Of a stretch of 64,000 bases of DNA, positions 52,197 to 61,280 are shown piece by piece (position 1 is the stretch's first letter; each line of letters starts with the position of its first letter). Origin of the DNA: Lachnospiraceae bacterium (GTDB taxonomy: Bacteria > Bacillota > Clostridia > Lachnospirales > Lachnospiraceae); NCBI GenBank assembly GCA_910575555.1, contig CAJTFX010000006.1:125509-189508 (forward strand), given 5' to 3'. The notes beneath the pieces were generated by a model. It saw nothing but the letters and a program-made list of their open reading frames with translations, did not search any database and was not told the DNA's origin. A program made the position numbers and the translations under genes.

Positions 52197-54218
52197 ATGA
52201 ATGCGAAACAGGGGATAAAAAGGATTAACTGGTTTCTGGCAGTGATTGCGGCGCTGTCGCTGATAAAAATATGGATGGTGCAGGGGTTGGTGATTTATCC
52301 CATACCGGCTGCAGCCTGCGATGACGCCCTGATGGCGGACTGGGCGCTGAATATTGCAGGTGGAAAATGGACGGGCCCCTTTAACAACTATATTTTTATG
52401 AAGGAAGTGGGATTTGCCATTTATCTGGCAGTGCTCCATCGGCTGCATTTGTCTTACATTACAGGAACCACTCTCCTGTATATCGCAGGATGTATGATTT
52501 TACTGTACGGAATCAGCCATGTGGTTCAGAGAAAATGGCTGTTATGCGTGATTTATACAGTTACGCTGTTCCATCCGATTATGACGGCGGTAGAAACCGG
52601 GCAGAGAGTGTACCGGAACGGTTTTGCCGTGACACTGCTGCTCTGGCTTTTTGGCAGTCTTTTGAACCTTTATTTTGAAATCCGGGAAGAATCTTTCCGA
52701 AGAAACTGTATCTGGGCGGTATTGGCTGCGGGAAGCCTTGGTTTTCTGTGGGAAACCAAAAGCGACACCATCTGGATTCTGCCCTTTACCCTGGTAATTC
52801 TGGCGGTTGCCGCCGGGATTTTAATCAAAAACCGAAAGGAAGCCAGGCCCTTTCCCAAATTGATTCTGCTGTGTATGCCCTTTCTTGGAATTCTGTTTTT
52901 TTCCAAAACCATAGATTTACTGAATACGATCGCTTACGGGGATACCGGCATTCCTTATTATGGCCCGGCCATGGGGATTTTAACAGGAGTGGAATCAGAA
53001 AATCCCATAGAAAATGTAAGTCTGCCCAGAGAAACCCTTCAGCGGCTGTATGAGCTTTCGCCCACGCTGGCTTCGGCAAAGGATGAAATCGAGGACGCCA
53101 TGGACCGGTATGATGAGGCGGACACCCATCCAAAGGACGGCAATGTGGAGGACGGCTGGATTGGCTGGGCCCTGCTTCGGGGATTTGACGGAGCAGGATG
53201 CTATAAGGACTGCCGGACAGCCAATAAATTTTTTGAAAATGTGTATGAAGAATTACATGAGGCAGCAGAACAAGGGGAACTGAAGCTGGCAAAACGGTCT
53301 TTTTCAGATGCTTACCATATAGCTGACGGGAAAGAGCGGAAAGAACTGCTGTCAGCCATTGGGCAGTGTTTTCAGTATGTGGCCGGCCATCAATATCTGT
53401 TTTCCGATATCTGTTCCCTGGAGGGGGACGACATTGCAGGCAGTCAGAGATTTGAACTGCTGACCCGCAATCATGCCTATTATGGCATGTTTGATACGGA
53501 TTATTACTGCGTGGGGTGGGCAGCGTTTCCCCAGTATGATTTGAAGGAACTGAAGGTTTATATTGAAGATGCAGAGGGCCATCAGTTTGTACACTTGGAT
53601 TTTGAAGAAAGCCCGGATGTAAAAGAAAAATACCCCCAGGCAGAGGGGGCTGAAAAGTGCCGCTATGTTGCCGAATGGGACGGCGGCGGAAAGGAAAATA
53701 CCGACTTTTTCCTTGTGGCCTATGAGAAAGAGCAGCAGGTGGTCAAAGCCAGAATTACCCAAACTGGACTGGCAGACGTCAGTGAAGAGGAATGTGTGGG
53801 CTCCATAGACGGATTCTTTCAGCAGGGAGGGCAGCAGATGATCCGCCAGGAGGCCCAAAAAGCGGCGGACCGGTGCAATATAGTATATAATATCTATCAC
53901 TTTTTCTGCCCTATCCTGGCTTTGGCGGGAGCGGCGGCCTACGCAGTGTTTACGGTTTTATCCGTACTGGAATGGAGAAAGCGGCAGTATGACACGGTAA
54001 ACCTCTGGCTGATTATCACCGGAATCGGTTTAAGCCTGCTGATTTTATTTTTGGGCGTAGCTGTCACCCACCTGGAAAAATGTCCGGCCATCAGCTACAT
54101 GTATTTAAGCGCAGCTTATCCCATGCTTAATCTGGCGGCAATGCTGTCTCTGGCAGGGTGCGCGGCCGTTGTAATGAGGCTGGTGCAGAAAAAAGAAACA
54201 GGCATGGCATTCCAATAG
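52197..54218 (+). CDS. Large membrane protein of the polysaccharide locus, possible GT-C glycosyltransferase
   Basis: 673 residues. About eight membrane segments lie in residues 10-260, then an extracytoplasmic domain of about 290 residues, then three or four more segments near the C-terminus. The first outer loop has an acidic pair (AACDDALMADWALN, about 40-53), the position where GT-C enzymes keep catalytic Asp/Glu. I do not recognise a named family. The position directly after a polyprenyl-phosphate glycosyltransferase suggests it uses that lipid-linked sugar on the outer face. AGAGGAA precedes ATG. Its stop is only 3 bp from that of the convergent gene. Confidence 0.7.
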   Translation: MNAKQGIKRINWFLAVIAALSLIKIWMVQGLVIYPIPAAACDDALMADWALNIAGGKWTGPFNNYIFMKEVGFAIYLAVLHRLHLSYITGTTLLYIAGCMILLYGISHVVQRKWLLCVIYTVTLFHPIMTAVETGQRVYRNGFAVTLLLWLFGSLLNLYFEIREESFRRNCIWAVLAAGSLGFLWETKSDTIWILPFTLVILAVAAGILIKNRKEARPFPKLILLCMPFLGILFFSKTIDLLNTIAYGDTGIPYYGPAMGILTGVESENPIENVSLPRETLQRLYELSPTLASAKDEIEDAMDRYDEADTHPKDGNVEDGWIGWALLRGFDGAGCYKDCRTANKFFENVYEELHEAAEQGELKLAKRSFSDAYHIADGKERKELLSAIGQCFQYVAGHQYLFSDICSLEGDDIAGSQRFELLTRNHAYYGMFDTDYYCVGWAAFPQYDLKELKVYIEDAEGHQFVHLDFEESPDVKEKYPQAEGAEKCRYVAEWDGGGKENTDFFLVAYEKEQQVVKARITQTGLADVSEEECVGSIDGFFQQGGQQMIRQEAQKAADRCNIVYNIYHFFCPILALAGAAAYAVFTVLSVLEWRKRQYDTVNLWLIITGIGLSLLILFLGVAVTHLEKCPAISYMYLSAAYPMLNLAAMLSLAGCAAVVMRLVQKKETGMAFQ

Positions 54219-54221
54219 AAT

Positions 54222-55202
54222 TTATCTGTTCTCTTTGGGGATTGTAAACCACCAGAAGGTAAACCGCTCATAAAGCGTATTTCCCAGATAGGGATATTTC
54301 ATTCCCAGAATTACGCTTTTGAGCCGGTTTCCGGAACGAAGCAGAGCCAGAACATTCTGAGCCAGCCTTCGCTGCTCCGGGGAAAGCCTGTCTCCGTAGA
54401 CCTGCAGTAAAGTCTGGGTCTGGGTAGCAGCCTGTCTCCGGCAGTTGGTTAAGGAGCGCAGGTGTTTTCGAAACACCGAGGGCCGCAGGTTATCCAGAAT
54501 CCGATCAAGGGTGGAGCGCGTATTGGTTACGCCTAAAGTGTTGCAGGAATGCTGCCGGTAATTGGAAAGCGGGGTGTCGTTTTTGCGGACAATTCGCCCG
54601 AAAGCGGCGCACAGCAGCAGAATCCACCAGTCATGAAGGTCAATTTCCTTGGGGTAAGAAGAGACCAAATTTTTTAATTTATCATTGAAAACCATGGCGC
54701 AGCCCGGAACGTAGTTGGCCAGCAGCAGTTTTCGGTAATGCTGTTTTTGGCCCAGTGCGGCATGGGTGTATGTTTCCAGGGAATCGCTGATGGGATTCAT
54801 ATCCTGATCGGTAATCCGAAGGGTACAATAGGCCAGCAGAGGGCCGTTATATTTTTTTTGGCAGTTTTTCAGAAAATGAATCATTTCAGATAATTTTTCC
54901 GGTTCCCACCGGTCGTCCTGGTCACAGAACGCATAATATTCATATCCGGACACTTTGGCAAACAGATCGGCAAAATTGCCGGTGGCTCCATGAGTTCCCG
55001 AAGTGTTTTCGGAAAGAAAAATCTGATCCGGATACATGTTCTGATATTGTCTTAAGATTTCCGGGGTGCTGTCGGTGGAGCCGTCATCGTTGATAAACAG
55101 GGCCCAGTCTGTAAAAGTCTGACCCACAATGGAATCCAATTGTTCTTTTAAATATTTTTCGCCGTTATAGGCGGCAAGTAAAATTGCAGTCGTCTGTTTC
55201 AT
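54222..55202 (-). CDS. GT2 glycosyltransferase (rhamnosyltransferase-like)
   Basis: 326 residues. ILLAAYNGEKYLKEQLDSIV, NDDGSTDSTPEIL and FCDQDDRWEPEKL place it in the same group as the enzymes at 47278 and 56798. HDWWILLLC near residue 195 is conserved among them. It is the only gene of the locus centre on the minus strand besides the one at 56798, and is divergent from the flippase gene. AGAGGAA lies before ATG. Confidence 0.9.
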   Translation of the reverse strand: MKQTTAILLAAYNGEKYLKEQLDSIVGQTFTDWALFINDDGSTDSTPEILRQYQNMYPDQIFLSENTSGTHGATGNFADLFAKVSGYEYYAFCDQDDRWEPEKLSEMIHFLKNCQKKYNGPLLAYCTLRITDQDMNPISDSLETYTHAALGQKQHYRKLLLANYVPGCAMVFNDKLKNLVSSYPKEIDLHDWWILLLCAAFGRIVRKNDTPLSNYRQHSCNTLGVTNTRSTLDRILDNLRPSVFRKHLRSLTNCRRQAATQTQTLLQVYGDRLSPEQRRLAQNVLALLRSGNRLKSVILGMKYPYLGNTLYERFTFWWFTIPKENR

Positions 55203-55298
55203 GGCAGTTATTCCTCTTTATATTAGAAAAGATACAGTAGTTTATTCTCTCAGATTATATTAGCATACAATAACGTGAAAGAAAAGCAGGGAAATAAA

Positions 55299-56726
55299 AT
55301 GGAAAAAGCAAAGAAAGAAAATCTAATCAATGTCATTATGGTGGTAAGCAGCAATATTTTCACAATATTAGTTGCATTGTTTTCAGGTTTTATTCTGCCG
55401 AAAGAACTGAGCATTCCGGATTATGCCTATTACAGAGTGTATCTGCTGTATATTTCCTATGCAGGTTTCTTTCATTTTGGAATTGTAAACGGCATTTATC
55501 TGAAATACGGAAATATGGATTTGGAACAGATTCCCAAAAAAGTGTTTCGGGCCTACAGTTTTTTTATGCTGCTGTCCCAGGCGGCGGTTGTTGCAGTTCT
55601 GTCCCTGCTTCTCTCTGGGGGCGCATCTGCGATGGAACAGGACAAGGTCATTGCTTTTGGGTTTGTTATCATCAATATTCCGCTGATTAATATCAAATGG
55701 TTCTATTCTTCCATCAACCAGTTTACCAAAAGGTTTGTCATTGACAGCTTTGTGACGTATCTGCAGAACATCCTGAACCTGGTTATGGTTCTGCTGGTCA
55801 TTCTGTTTCGGTGGTATGATTTTAAATGGATTCTGGTGATTCTTACCATATGCAATCTGGTCTGCATGGTGATTGTCATGGGCCAGAATAAAGTTCTTTT
55901 GTGGGGAGAAAAAGCCAGGCTTGGGGATACGGGAATCCCTGAACTGATCAAAAACGGATTCTTTCTGATGCTCAGTGAATTTGTGGGGATTATTATTCTG
56001 GGAATTGACAGCATGTTTGTGGACAATCTGTTTTCCCAGACGGAATTTGCCATGTATTCCTTTGCAGTTTCGGTGATTTCCGTGATTTTTACTGCTATAA
56101 GCGCTGTGTCCAATCTGGTGTATCCGTATCTTGTGCGGGTGGAAGAGGAAAAATATGCGGAATATTACGGACTGATGAGCGATGTGCTTTCCATGGTTTC
56201 CATGGTTTCCATGCTGGCATTTTATGCGGCGGAATTTATTATCCTGCGCTGGCTGGAAAAGTTTATCCCAAGCCTGTCCGTGGTGGCGATTTTATTCGGT
56301 ACGGTGGTGTTTCGGGCTGTGATTACCCTGGTCTGCGGCAATTATTTTAAAGTGCTGAAGCTGATTAAGGAATATACCTGGAACAATATTTTTGCCATTG
56401 GGATTTCCTTTTTGTTAAACGCGGCGGCTTATGTGATGTTCCGCGATTACCGCTATATTGCAGGGGCAAGCCTGCTGTCCTTTGTGATCTGGTATCTGGT
56501 GACAGAGCGGATTTTTATCCGGTATCTGCAGATTCCCCTGGCAGGCTGCCTGCGCAGATACGGCTATATTCTGGCAGGACTGCTGATCTTTTATCTGTTG
56601 GCGGATGCAGACCCCATCCCGGGATTTTTCCTGTATTTTGCCGCAGTATGCGGACTTTCCCTGCTGTGCTTCTGGCGGCAGCTTCAGAAGCTTCTGGGTA
56701 TCGTGAAGGGGAATGCTGCGGGGTAA
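55299..56726 (+). CDS. Wzx-type polysaccharide flippase (MATE/MOP superfamily)
   Basis: 475 residues with about 12-14 hydrophobic segments and few charged loops, the layout of O-antigen/teichoic-type flippases; the N-terminus reads IMVVSSNIFTILVALFSGFI. It would turn the lipid-linked repeat unit made by the GT2 enzymes to the outer face. The ATG at 55299 has AGGGA upstream; a GTG eight codons earlier is not needed. It stands between two minus-strand GT2 genes. A short GATAC...GTATC palindromic element follows the stop. Confidence 0.87.
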   Translation: MEKAKKENLINVIMVVSSNIFTILVALFSGFILPKELSIPDYAYYRVYLLYISYAGFFHFGIVNGIYLKYGNMDLEQIPKKVFRAYSFFMLLSQAAVVAVLSLLLSGGASAMEQDKVIAFGFVIINIPLINIKWFYSSINQFTKRFVIDSFVTYLQNILNLVMVLLVILFRWYDFKWILVILTICNLVCMVIVMGQNKVLLWGEKARLGDTGIPELIKNGFFLMLSEFVGIIILGIDSMFVDNLFSQTEFAMYSFAVSVISVIFTAISAVSNLVYPYLVRVEEEKYAEYYGLMSDVLSMVSMVSMLAFYAAEFIILRWLEKFIPSLSVVAILFGTVVFRAVITLVCGNYFKVLKLIKEYTWNNIFAIGISFLLNAAAYVMFRDYRYIAGASLLSFVIWYLVTERIFIRYLQIPLAGCLRRYGYILAGLLIFYLLADADPIPGFFLYFAAVCGLSLLCFWRQLQKLLGIVKGNAAG

Positions 56727-56747
56727 GGGGATAACAACGTATGTTTT

Positions 56748-56773
56748 GATACCCGGTAATTCTGCCCGTATCC
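56748..56773. repeat. Palindromic GATAC...GTATC element, copy 3 (minimal)
   Basis: GATACCCGGTAATTCTGCC and then CGTATCC; its right side (GGTAATTCTGCCCGTATCC) resembles the end of copy 1 (GGTAGTTCCGTCCGTATCC). Like copy 1 it separates two convergent genes. It is short, so its link to the family is less certain. Confidence 0.4.
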
Positions 56774-56797
56774 AGGAATATATACAGTATTGAAACG

Positions 56798-57730
56798 CTA
56801 AATCTTCCCAATCAAAAACAATATCCGAATCGCAAGTTCCCCCGCAAGCCGCGCCCGCAACCGTCTGGGATAAAACAGCTTTTGAATTTGCCGCAGAAAG
56901 CTGTTTTTCGCGGTAAACAGCGACAGGGTCTTTTGCTGGGAGGCGGAGAGCTTATGGCGAAACACATTTTGAAAATAAGCCAAATCTTCTTTGCTGTCTG
57001 TCATGGCTGTTCCGCCGATTTCATTTTTCAGGAAACTGCAAAGCAGATTGGAATCACTGGAATCTTCTGCGGTAACAGCGTCAGAGTGGCGGATATGGGT
57101 GGCCAGGCGGCGGGGATCGGAAATGATGGTTCCGAAGCAGGCGGCCCCCCGAAGAAGCCAGCGGTCATGAAGCTCCCTTCCGGGATCTACCTGTAAAATC
57201 AATTCCTGTCTGGCGGTTTCGTTAAATACAATCACGAAGCCGGAGGCCGGCGTATAGTACAGCACATCTGTCAGACTGACAGATGCTTTCTGAGGCGGGG
57301 AATGCCGCAGAAATTCTCCGGTGTCCGTATAATATTCGTAGCCGCAGAAATAGACGCAGGGGCGCTCCGGCTGCGGCACGGAGGCCAGCTTTTTGACGGC
57401 CCGTTTGATTTTATCGGGATACCAGATGTCGTCCTGATCGCAGAAGGCATAATAATCCGCCGGGGGACACTCTTTTAAAATCTGATAAAAGGAAGCGGGA
57501 CAGCCCAGGTTGACGCCTCCGTTTTCCAACAGCACAATTTTTTTCGATGAAGTATTGCCGGCAATATAATCCTGGATAATGGAAACGGTGTCGTCTGTAG
57601 AGCCGTCGTCCCGGATATAGATGGAAATGTTTGGATATGTCTGGGCCAGAAGGCTGTCAAGCTGCTCCCGGATATATTTGCCGCCGTTGTAAGAAGCCAG
57701 TAAAATATGAACGGATGGTGTAGTGTGCAA
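56798..57730 (-). CDS. GT2 glycosyltransferase (rhamnosyltransferase-like)
   Basis: 310 residues. HILLASYNGGKYIREQLDSL, RDDGSTDDTVSII and FCDQDDIWYPDKI are the group motifs; LHDRWLLRG replaces the HDWW motif of its paralogues. The start is a TTG at 57730 with AAGGAG eight bases upstream; no in-frame ATG fits. Third member of the CDQDD group in the locus, so the glycan probably contains several rhamnose or related linkages. Confidence 0.9.
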   Translation of the reverse strand: MHTTPSVHILLASYNGGKYIREQLDSLLAQTYPNISIYIRDDGSTDDTVSIIQDYIAGNTSSKKIVLLENGGVNLGCPASFYQILKECPPADYYAFCDQDDIWYPDKIKRAVKKLASVPQPERPCVYFCGYEYYTDTGEFLRHSPPQKASVSLTDVLYYTPASGFVIVFNETARQELILQVDPGRELHDRWLLRGAACFGTIISDPRRLATHIRHSDAVTAEDSSDSNLLCSFLKNEIGGTAMTDSKEDLAYFQNVFRHKLSASQQKTLSLFTAKNSFLRQIQKLFYPRRLRARLAGELAIRILFLIGKI

Positions 57731-57798
57731 GCGTAATTCTCCTTTCCGAAGCTATCATATTTATATCACATTGTTTTGATAAATTAATTAGGCGAACC

Positions 57799-57827
57799 TT
57801 GAAAATATCAAATAATTTTATTATATT
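57799..57827 (+). promoter_or_regulatory. Promoter of the InlB-repeat/glycosidase-like gene
   Basis: TTGAAA (57799-57804), 17 bp, TATATT (57822-57827). A start near 57834 gives a leader of about 130 bases, most of which is the repeated element. Confidence 0.55.
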
Positions 57828-57861
57828 ATATACGGAACGTCAGCAATTGAAAAGTGCCAAT

Positions 57862-57938
57862 TATGAAAGCCCCTGGCTTCCATAGTATGGATGGCCATGC
57901 GGCCCGCCGGACGGCAGGCTGAGCATGATGAGAGTTTA
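57862..57938 (+). repeat. Leader element, copy 2 (upstream of the glycosidase-like gene), with a 19-codon open frame
   Basis: 57862-57923 equals 16098-16159 at 59 of 62 positions, with weaker similarity after it. The open frame from 57863 encodes MKAPGFHSMDGHAARRTAG and stops at TGA 57920. Copy 1 gives the same peptide, with P4 to L and an early stop. A TCAGC at 57840 could pair with GCTGA at the element's end, closing a multi-branched fold; the equivalent pairing in copy 1 (AACTTAAC with GCTGAGTT) is imperfect. No strong ribosome site precedes the frame. Confidence 0.6.
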
Positions 57939-57967
57939 TTAACACAACGAAGAAAGAAGGACATGAA

Positions 57968-60900
57968 ATGAGAAAACGTATCACGACACTGCTTCTGGCA
58001 ATGCTGCTTCTGTTTCAGACGGGAGCAGAAACATTCTATGCTGCAGAGTATGCGCCCGGGGCGTCTGCGGCCGGCACAGAAGCATTAACGGGGGATAATA
58101 ATGATACAGGGGATGCTGGTTCAAATGAGCCGGGGACAGGAGACGGCGAAAATAAGCCGGGAACAGGAGACTCGGAAAATGAGCCGGGGACAGGAGATGG
58201 CGAAAATAAGCCGGATACAGGAGACGGAACCGGCGGCGAAGGACCGGGTGCTCCGGAAGAGTCAGAGGAATATACGGTAACGTTTGATTTTGACGGAGGA
58301 AAGCTTTTGGATACCGAAGAGACCCAAAAGCAGATTCTGGTAAAAAAAGGCGAGCTGATTGCAGCAGAAAACATTCCTGCGCCAGTGAAAGAAGGATATC
58401 TTTTGCAGTACTGGACAGACGAATCCGGAACAGAATTTAAATTCGAAGAACAGCCGGTAGAGGGAAATCTTACCCTGAAAGCATATTGGGCGCCGGTGGA
58501 AGAATACACAGTGGTCTTTGATTTTAACGGAGGAAACCTGCCGGATACCGGGGAGCCTACCAGGCAGATTGCTGTAAAGGGAGGAGAACTGATTGCTGCA
58601 GAACAGATTCCTGCGCCTGTAAGAAAAGGATATAAGCTGCAGTACTGGATGGATGAGACAGGCGCAGAGTATAAGTTTGCAGAACGGCCGGTAGAGGGAA
58701 ACCTGACCCTGAAAGCATATTGGGAGCCCATTTCCTATACCATTCAGTTTGACGCCGGCGGCGGAACCGGCACGATGGTTCCGATTACGGTTGTTTACGA
58801 TCAGCCCAAGAAGCTGCCGGAGAACGGTTTTGAGAAACGGGGATATGCTTTTACAGGATGGACGGTTACGATTGCCGGTGTGAAGCATACGTTTCAGGAC
58901 GAAGCAGAATTAAACAGCAACCTGACAGAAACAGACGGCGAGACGCTTACATTTACCGCTGTTTGGGAAGTGGGCCTGTACACCGTCCGGTACAATGCCA
59001 ACGGCGGAACCGGCACAATGGATGATATGCCCTGCACCTATAATAAAAACAGGACGCTTAAGAAAAATCAATTTGAACGCACCGGGTATACCTTTACAGG
59101 CTGGAATACCAAACCGGACGGTACCGGAACTGCTTATGCGGATAAAGGAAAAATCAAGTCTTTAGGAGGGTTAGGAGAGATCGTGATCCTCTATGCTATG
59201 TGGGAAGGGAATCCCTATACTGTAAAATATGACGGCAACAAGGCCGACAGCGGAAGCGTGGCCGGCAGCAGCCAGATTTACGGCGTGCCTTTTACTTTGA
59301 AAAAAAATGCCTTTAAGCGGAAGGGATTTACCTTTGCAGGATGGAATACCAAAGCGGACGGTACCGGAACTACGTATCGGGAGGGGTCCCAGGTCAGCAA
59401 TTTAACGGCTGTTAAAAATGGTACGGTGACATTGTATGCCAAATGGACAGCCATTCAGTACAAAATTACATATCATACCAACGGCGGAAAATTAGCGGCT
59501 TCAGCCAAAAAAGTTTATACGACGGATAAACCCTTTGTTCTGCCAAGGCCCACCAAAAAAGGCTACGATTTTGACGGATGGTACAAAACTTTTAATTTCA
59601 AGAAGCGTGTAGGCGAAATCAAAGAAGGCAATACCGGCAATCTGACTGTTTATGCCAAATGGGTGAAGTGCACCCAGAAGCCCAAGTCAGATTCGGCAAA
59701 ACTGACCGCCTGCAAAGCCACAGGAACCGGGAAAGTAAGCGTAAAAGCCACCATTAAGAAACGAGTGGCAAGTTCAGACGATTACTATTATCTGATGTAT
59801 ATTAATCCGCTGAATAAAAAAATGTATAAAGAGGCGGCCAAGGTTTATAAGAAGAAAAATATTACCTTCAGCCTGAAAACAGCGGAAAACCGGGGGTATG
59901 CCACCTCCATGTTCGGCATTGCCGTTAAAAAGGGCAGCTCTTATCAGTTGATCAGCACCACATCTTTTGTAAAAAATGCCCGGAAGGCGGCTTCCAACAA
60001 GTCCAAATACAAGCCGGGAACCACCAAAAAGGGCATGCAGTTCGACAAGAGCATGGAAGAAATTATTGACTGCGGGGCAAGACAGAACTTTTTGAATGTT
60101 ACTGTGTCTATGGTATGTGATAATGGGACAGTTCCCTACAACTATAATGGCAAAACTTATTATTTTAATCCCATGACCTACTATCAGCAGGTGGTGACAG
60201 AGTGTAATAAGAGAAATATTAATGTGACCATGCAGGTGATGCTGGACTGGACAACCGGACATACGGATTTGATTCCGGTGAAAGCCAGGGTGAAGGGGGC
60301 GGCTCCCTATTACAGCTGGAATGTGACCACCAACAGCTCCAGAGAAAAGATGGAGGCCATTTTCTGTTACCTGGGCGGCTTGTTTGGAAAGAAGAACTGC
60401 TATGTATCCAACTGGATTCTGGGAAATGAAGTAAACAATCCGGCAGGATGGCATTACAAAGGCGGAATGACAACCACAGCATATTTTAAATCCTATGCCT
60501 ATGCCTTCCGGGCCTTGTATTATGCGGTAAAAACCCAGTATTCCAACGCCCATATTTTCATCTGCACCGACAATTTCTGGAATACCACCCAAAGCGGCGG
60601 CTACAGTGCGAAATATGTGATCTCAGCCTTTTTAAAACAGCTGAATAAAATCGAGAAGGGCCTGGACTGGAACCTGGCTTATCATGCCTACTCATTCCCG
60701 CTGACTTATACCAATTTCTGGGAAGGGTTCGGCATTACAGATGATGTGAACACTCCTTACATCACCATGAAGAATATTAAAATATTGACGGATTATATCA
60801 AGAAAAACTACGGTTCTTCCGTGCGGATTATCCTTTCGGAGCAGGGTTACACCTCTTCCAGTCCCTGGGGAGAAGCCAACCAGGCGGCGGCGCTTGTTTA

Positions 60901-61162
60901 CAGTTATTATATTGCGGCCTGCAATCCCATGATAGACGCTTTTATTATCCGGAGCTTTTCCGATAACGCCAATGAGACGGCTCAGGGACTTCGAATGGGA
61001 ATTGCAGGAAAAGAGGCGTTTAATGCTTTCAAATACATGGACACTTCTCAGGCCAGCAAATATACCAAGAAATACAGGGGAATGCTGGGGGTTAAATCCT
61101 GGAAAAAGATTGTATCCGGCTATAAAACATCCAGAATCAAGGGCATGTACCGGAAAACCTGA
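57968..61162 (+). CDS. Secreted protein: InlB B-repeats plus clan-A glycosidase-like (DUF5722-type) domain
   Basis: 1064 residues. A signal peptide (LLLAMLLLFQTGAETFYA) is followed by a Gly/Thr/Glu/Asp linker with repeats of the type GTGDGENKP (about 45-95), six InlB/Flg_new beta-grasp repeats (about 100-565; each begins like YTVRYNANGG and ends LYAKW), a small beta domain, and a C-terminal TIM-barrel-like domain (about 675-1064). In it, Glu821 in LGNEVNNP fits the acid/base and Glu958 in LSEQGY the nucleophile of clan-A glycosidases, and the whole resembles DUF5722 proteins. It has no LPXTG sorting signal, so the repeats or charge may hold it on the wall. Its place among the rhamnose genes suggests that it acts on the locus's own glycan. 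The leader carries the same repeated element as murA. Confidence 0.82.
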   Translation: MRKRITTLLLAMLLLFQTGAETFYAAEYAPGASAAGTEALTGDNNDTGDAGSNEPGTGDGENKPGTGDSENEPGTGDGENKPDTGDGTGGEGPGAPEESEEYTVTFDFDGGKLLDTEETQKQILVKKGELIAAENIPAPVKEGYLLQYWTDESGTEFKFEEQPVEGNLTLKAYWAPVEEYTVVFDFNGGNLPDTGEPTRQIAVKGGELIAAEQIPAPVRKGYKLQYWMDETGAEYKFAERPVEGNLTLKAYWEPISYTIQFDAGGGTGTMVPITVVYDQPKKLPENGFEKRGYAFTGWTVTIAGVKHTFQDEAELNSNLTETDGETLTFTAVWEVGLYTVRYNANGGTGTMDDMPCTYNKNRTLKKNQFERTGYTFTGWNTKPDGTGTAYADKGKIKSLGGLGEIVILYAMWEGNPYTVKYDGNKADSGSVAGSSQIYGVPFTLKKNAFKRKGFTFAGWNTKADGTGTTYREGSQVSNLTAVKNGTVTLYAKWTAIQYKITYHTNGGKLAASAKKVYTTDKPFVLPRPTKKGYDFDGWYKTFNFKKRVGEIKEGNTGNLTVYAKWVKCTQKPKSDSAKLTACKATGTGKVSVKATIKKRVASSDDYYYLMYINPLNKKMYKEAAKVYKKKNITFSLKTAENRGYATSMFGIAVKKGSSYQLISTTSFVKNARKAASNKSKYKPGTTKKGMQFDKSMEEIIDCGARQNFLNVTVSMVCDNGTVPYNYNGKTYYFNPMTYYQQVVTECNKRNINVTMQVMLDWTTGHTDLIPVKARVKGAAPYYSWNVTTNSSREKMEAIFCYLGGLFGKKNCYVSNWILGNEVNNPAGWHYKGGMTTTAYFKSYAYAFRALYYAVKTQYSNAHIFICTDNFWNTTQSGGYSAKYVISAFLKQLNKIEKGLDWNLAYHAYSFPLTYTNFWEGFGITDDVNTPYITMKNIKILTDYIKKNYGSSVRIILSEQGYTSSSPWGEANQAAALVYSYYIAACNPMIDAFIIRSFSDNANETAQGLRMGIAGKEAFNAFKYMDTSQASKYTKKYRGMLGVKSWKKIVSGYKTSRIKGMYRKT

Positions 61163-61280
61163 TGCCCGGGCTTGTATCCTGGCAGGAAAGATGGTAGAAT
61201 AGAAAAAGCATTGAAAGGGATGAAAAAGTGAAAATATTGGAATAATATCCAGAAAATGAAAGTGTACGTTGGAGGAGGCC

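Noticed and set aside
59774-60592. 272-residue open frame on the minus strand within the glycosidase-like gene
   Set aside because: It mirrors a real coding region, has no domain of its own and no ribosome site. Other long antisense frames, such as 1048-1725 and 5920-6771, are treated alike.
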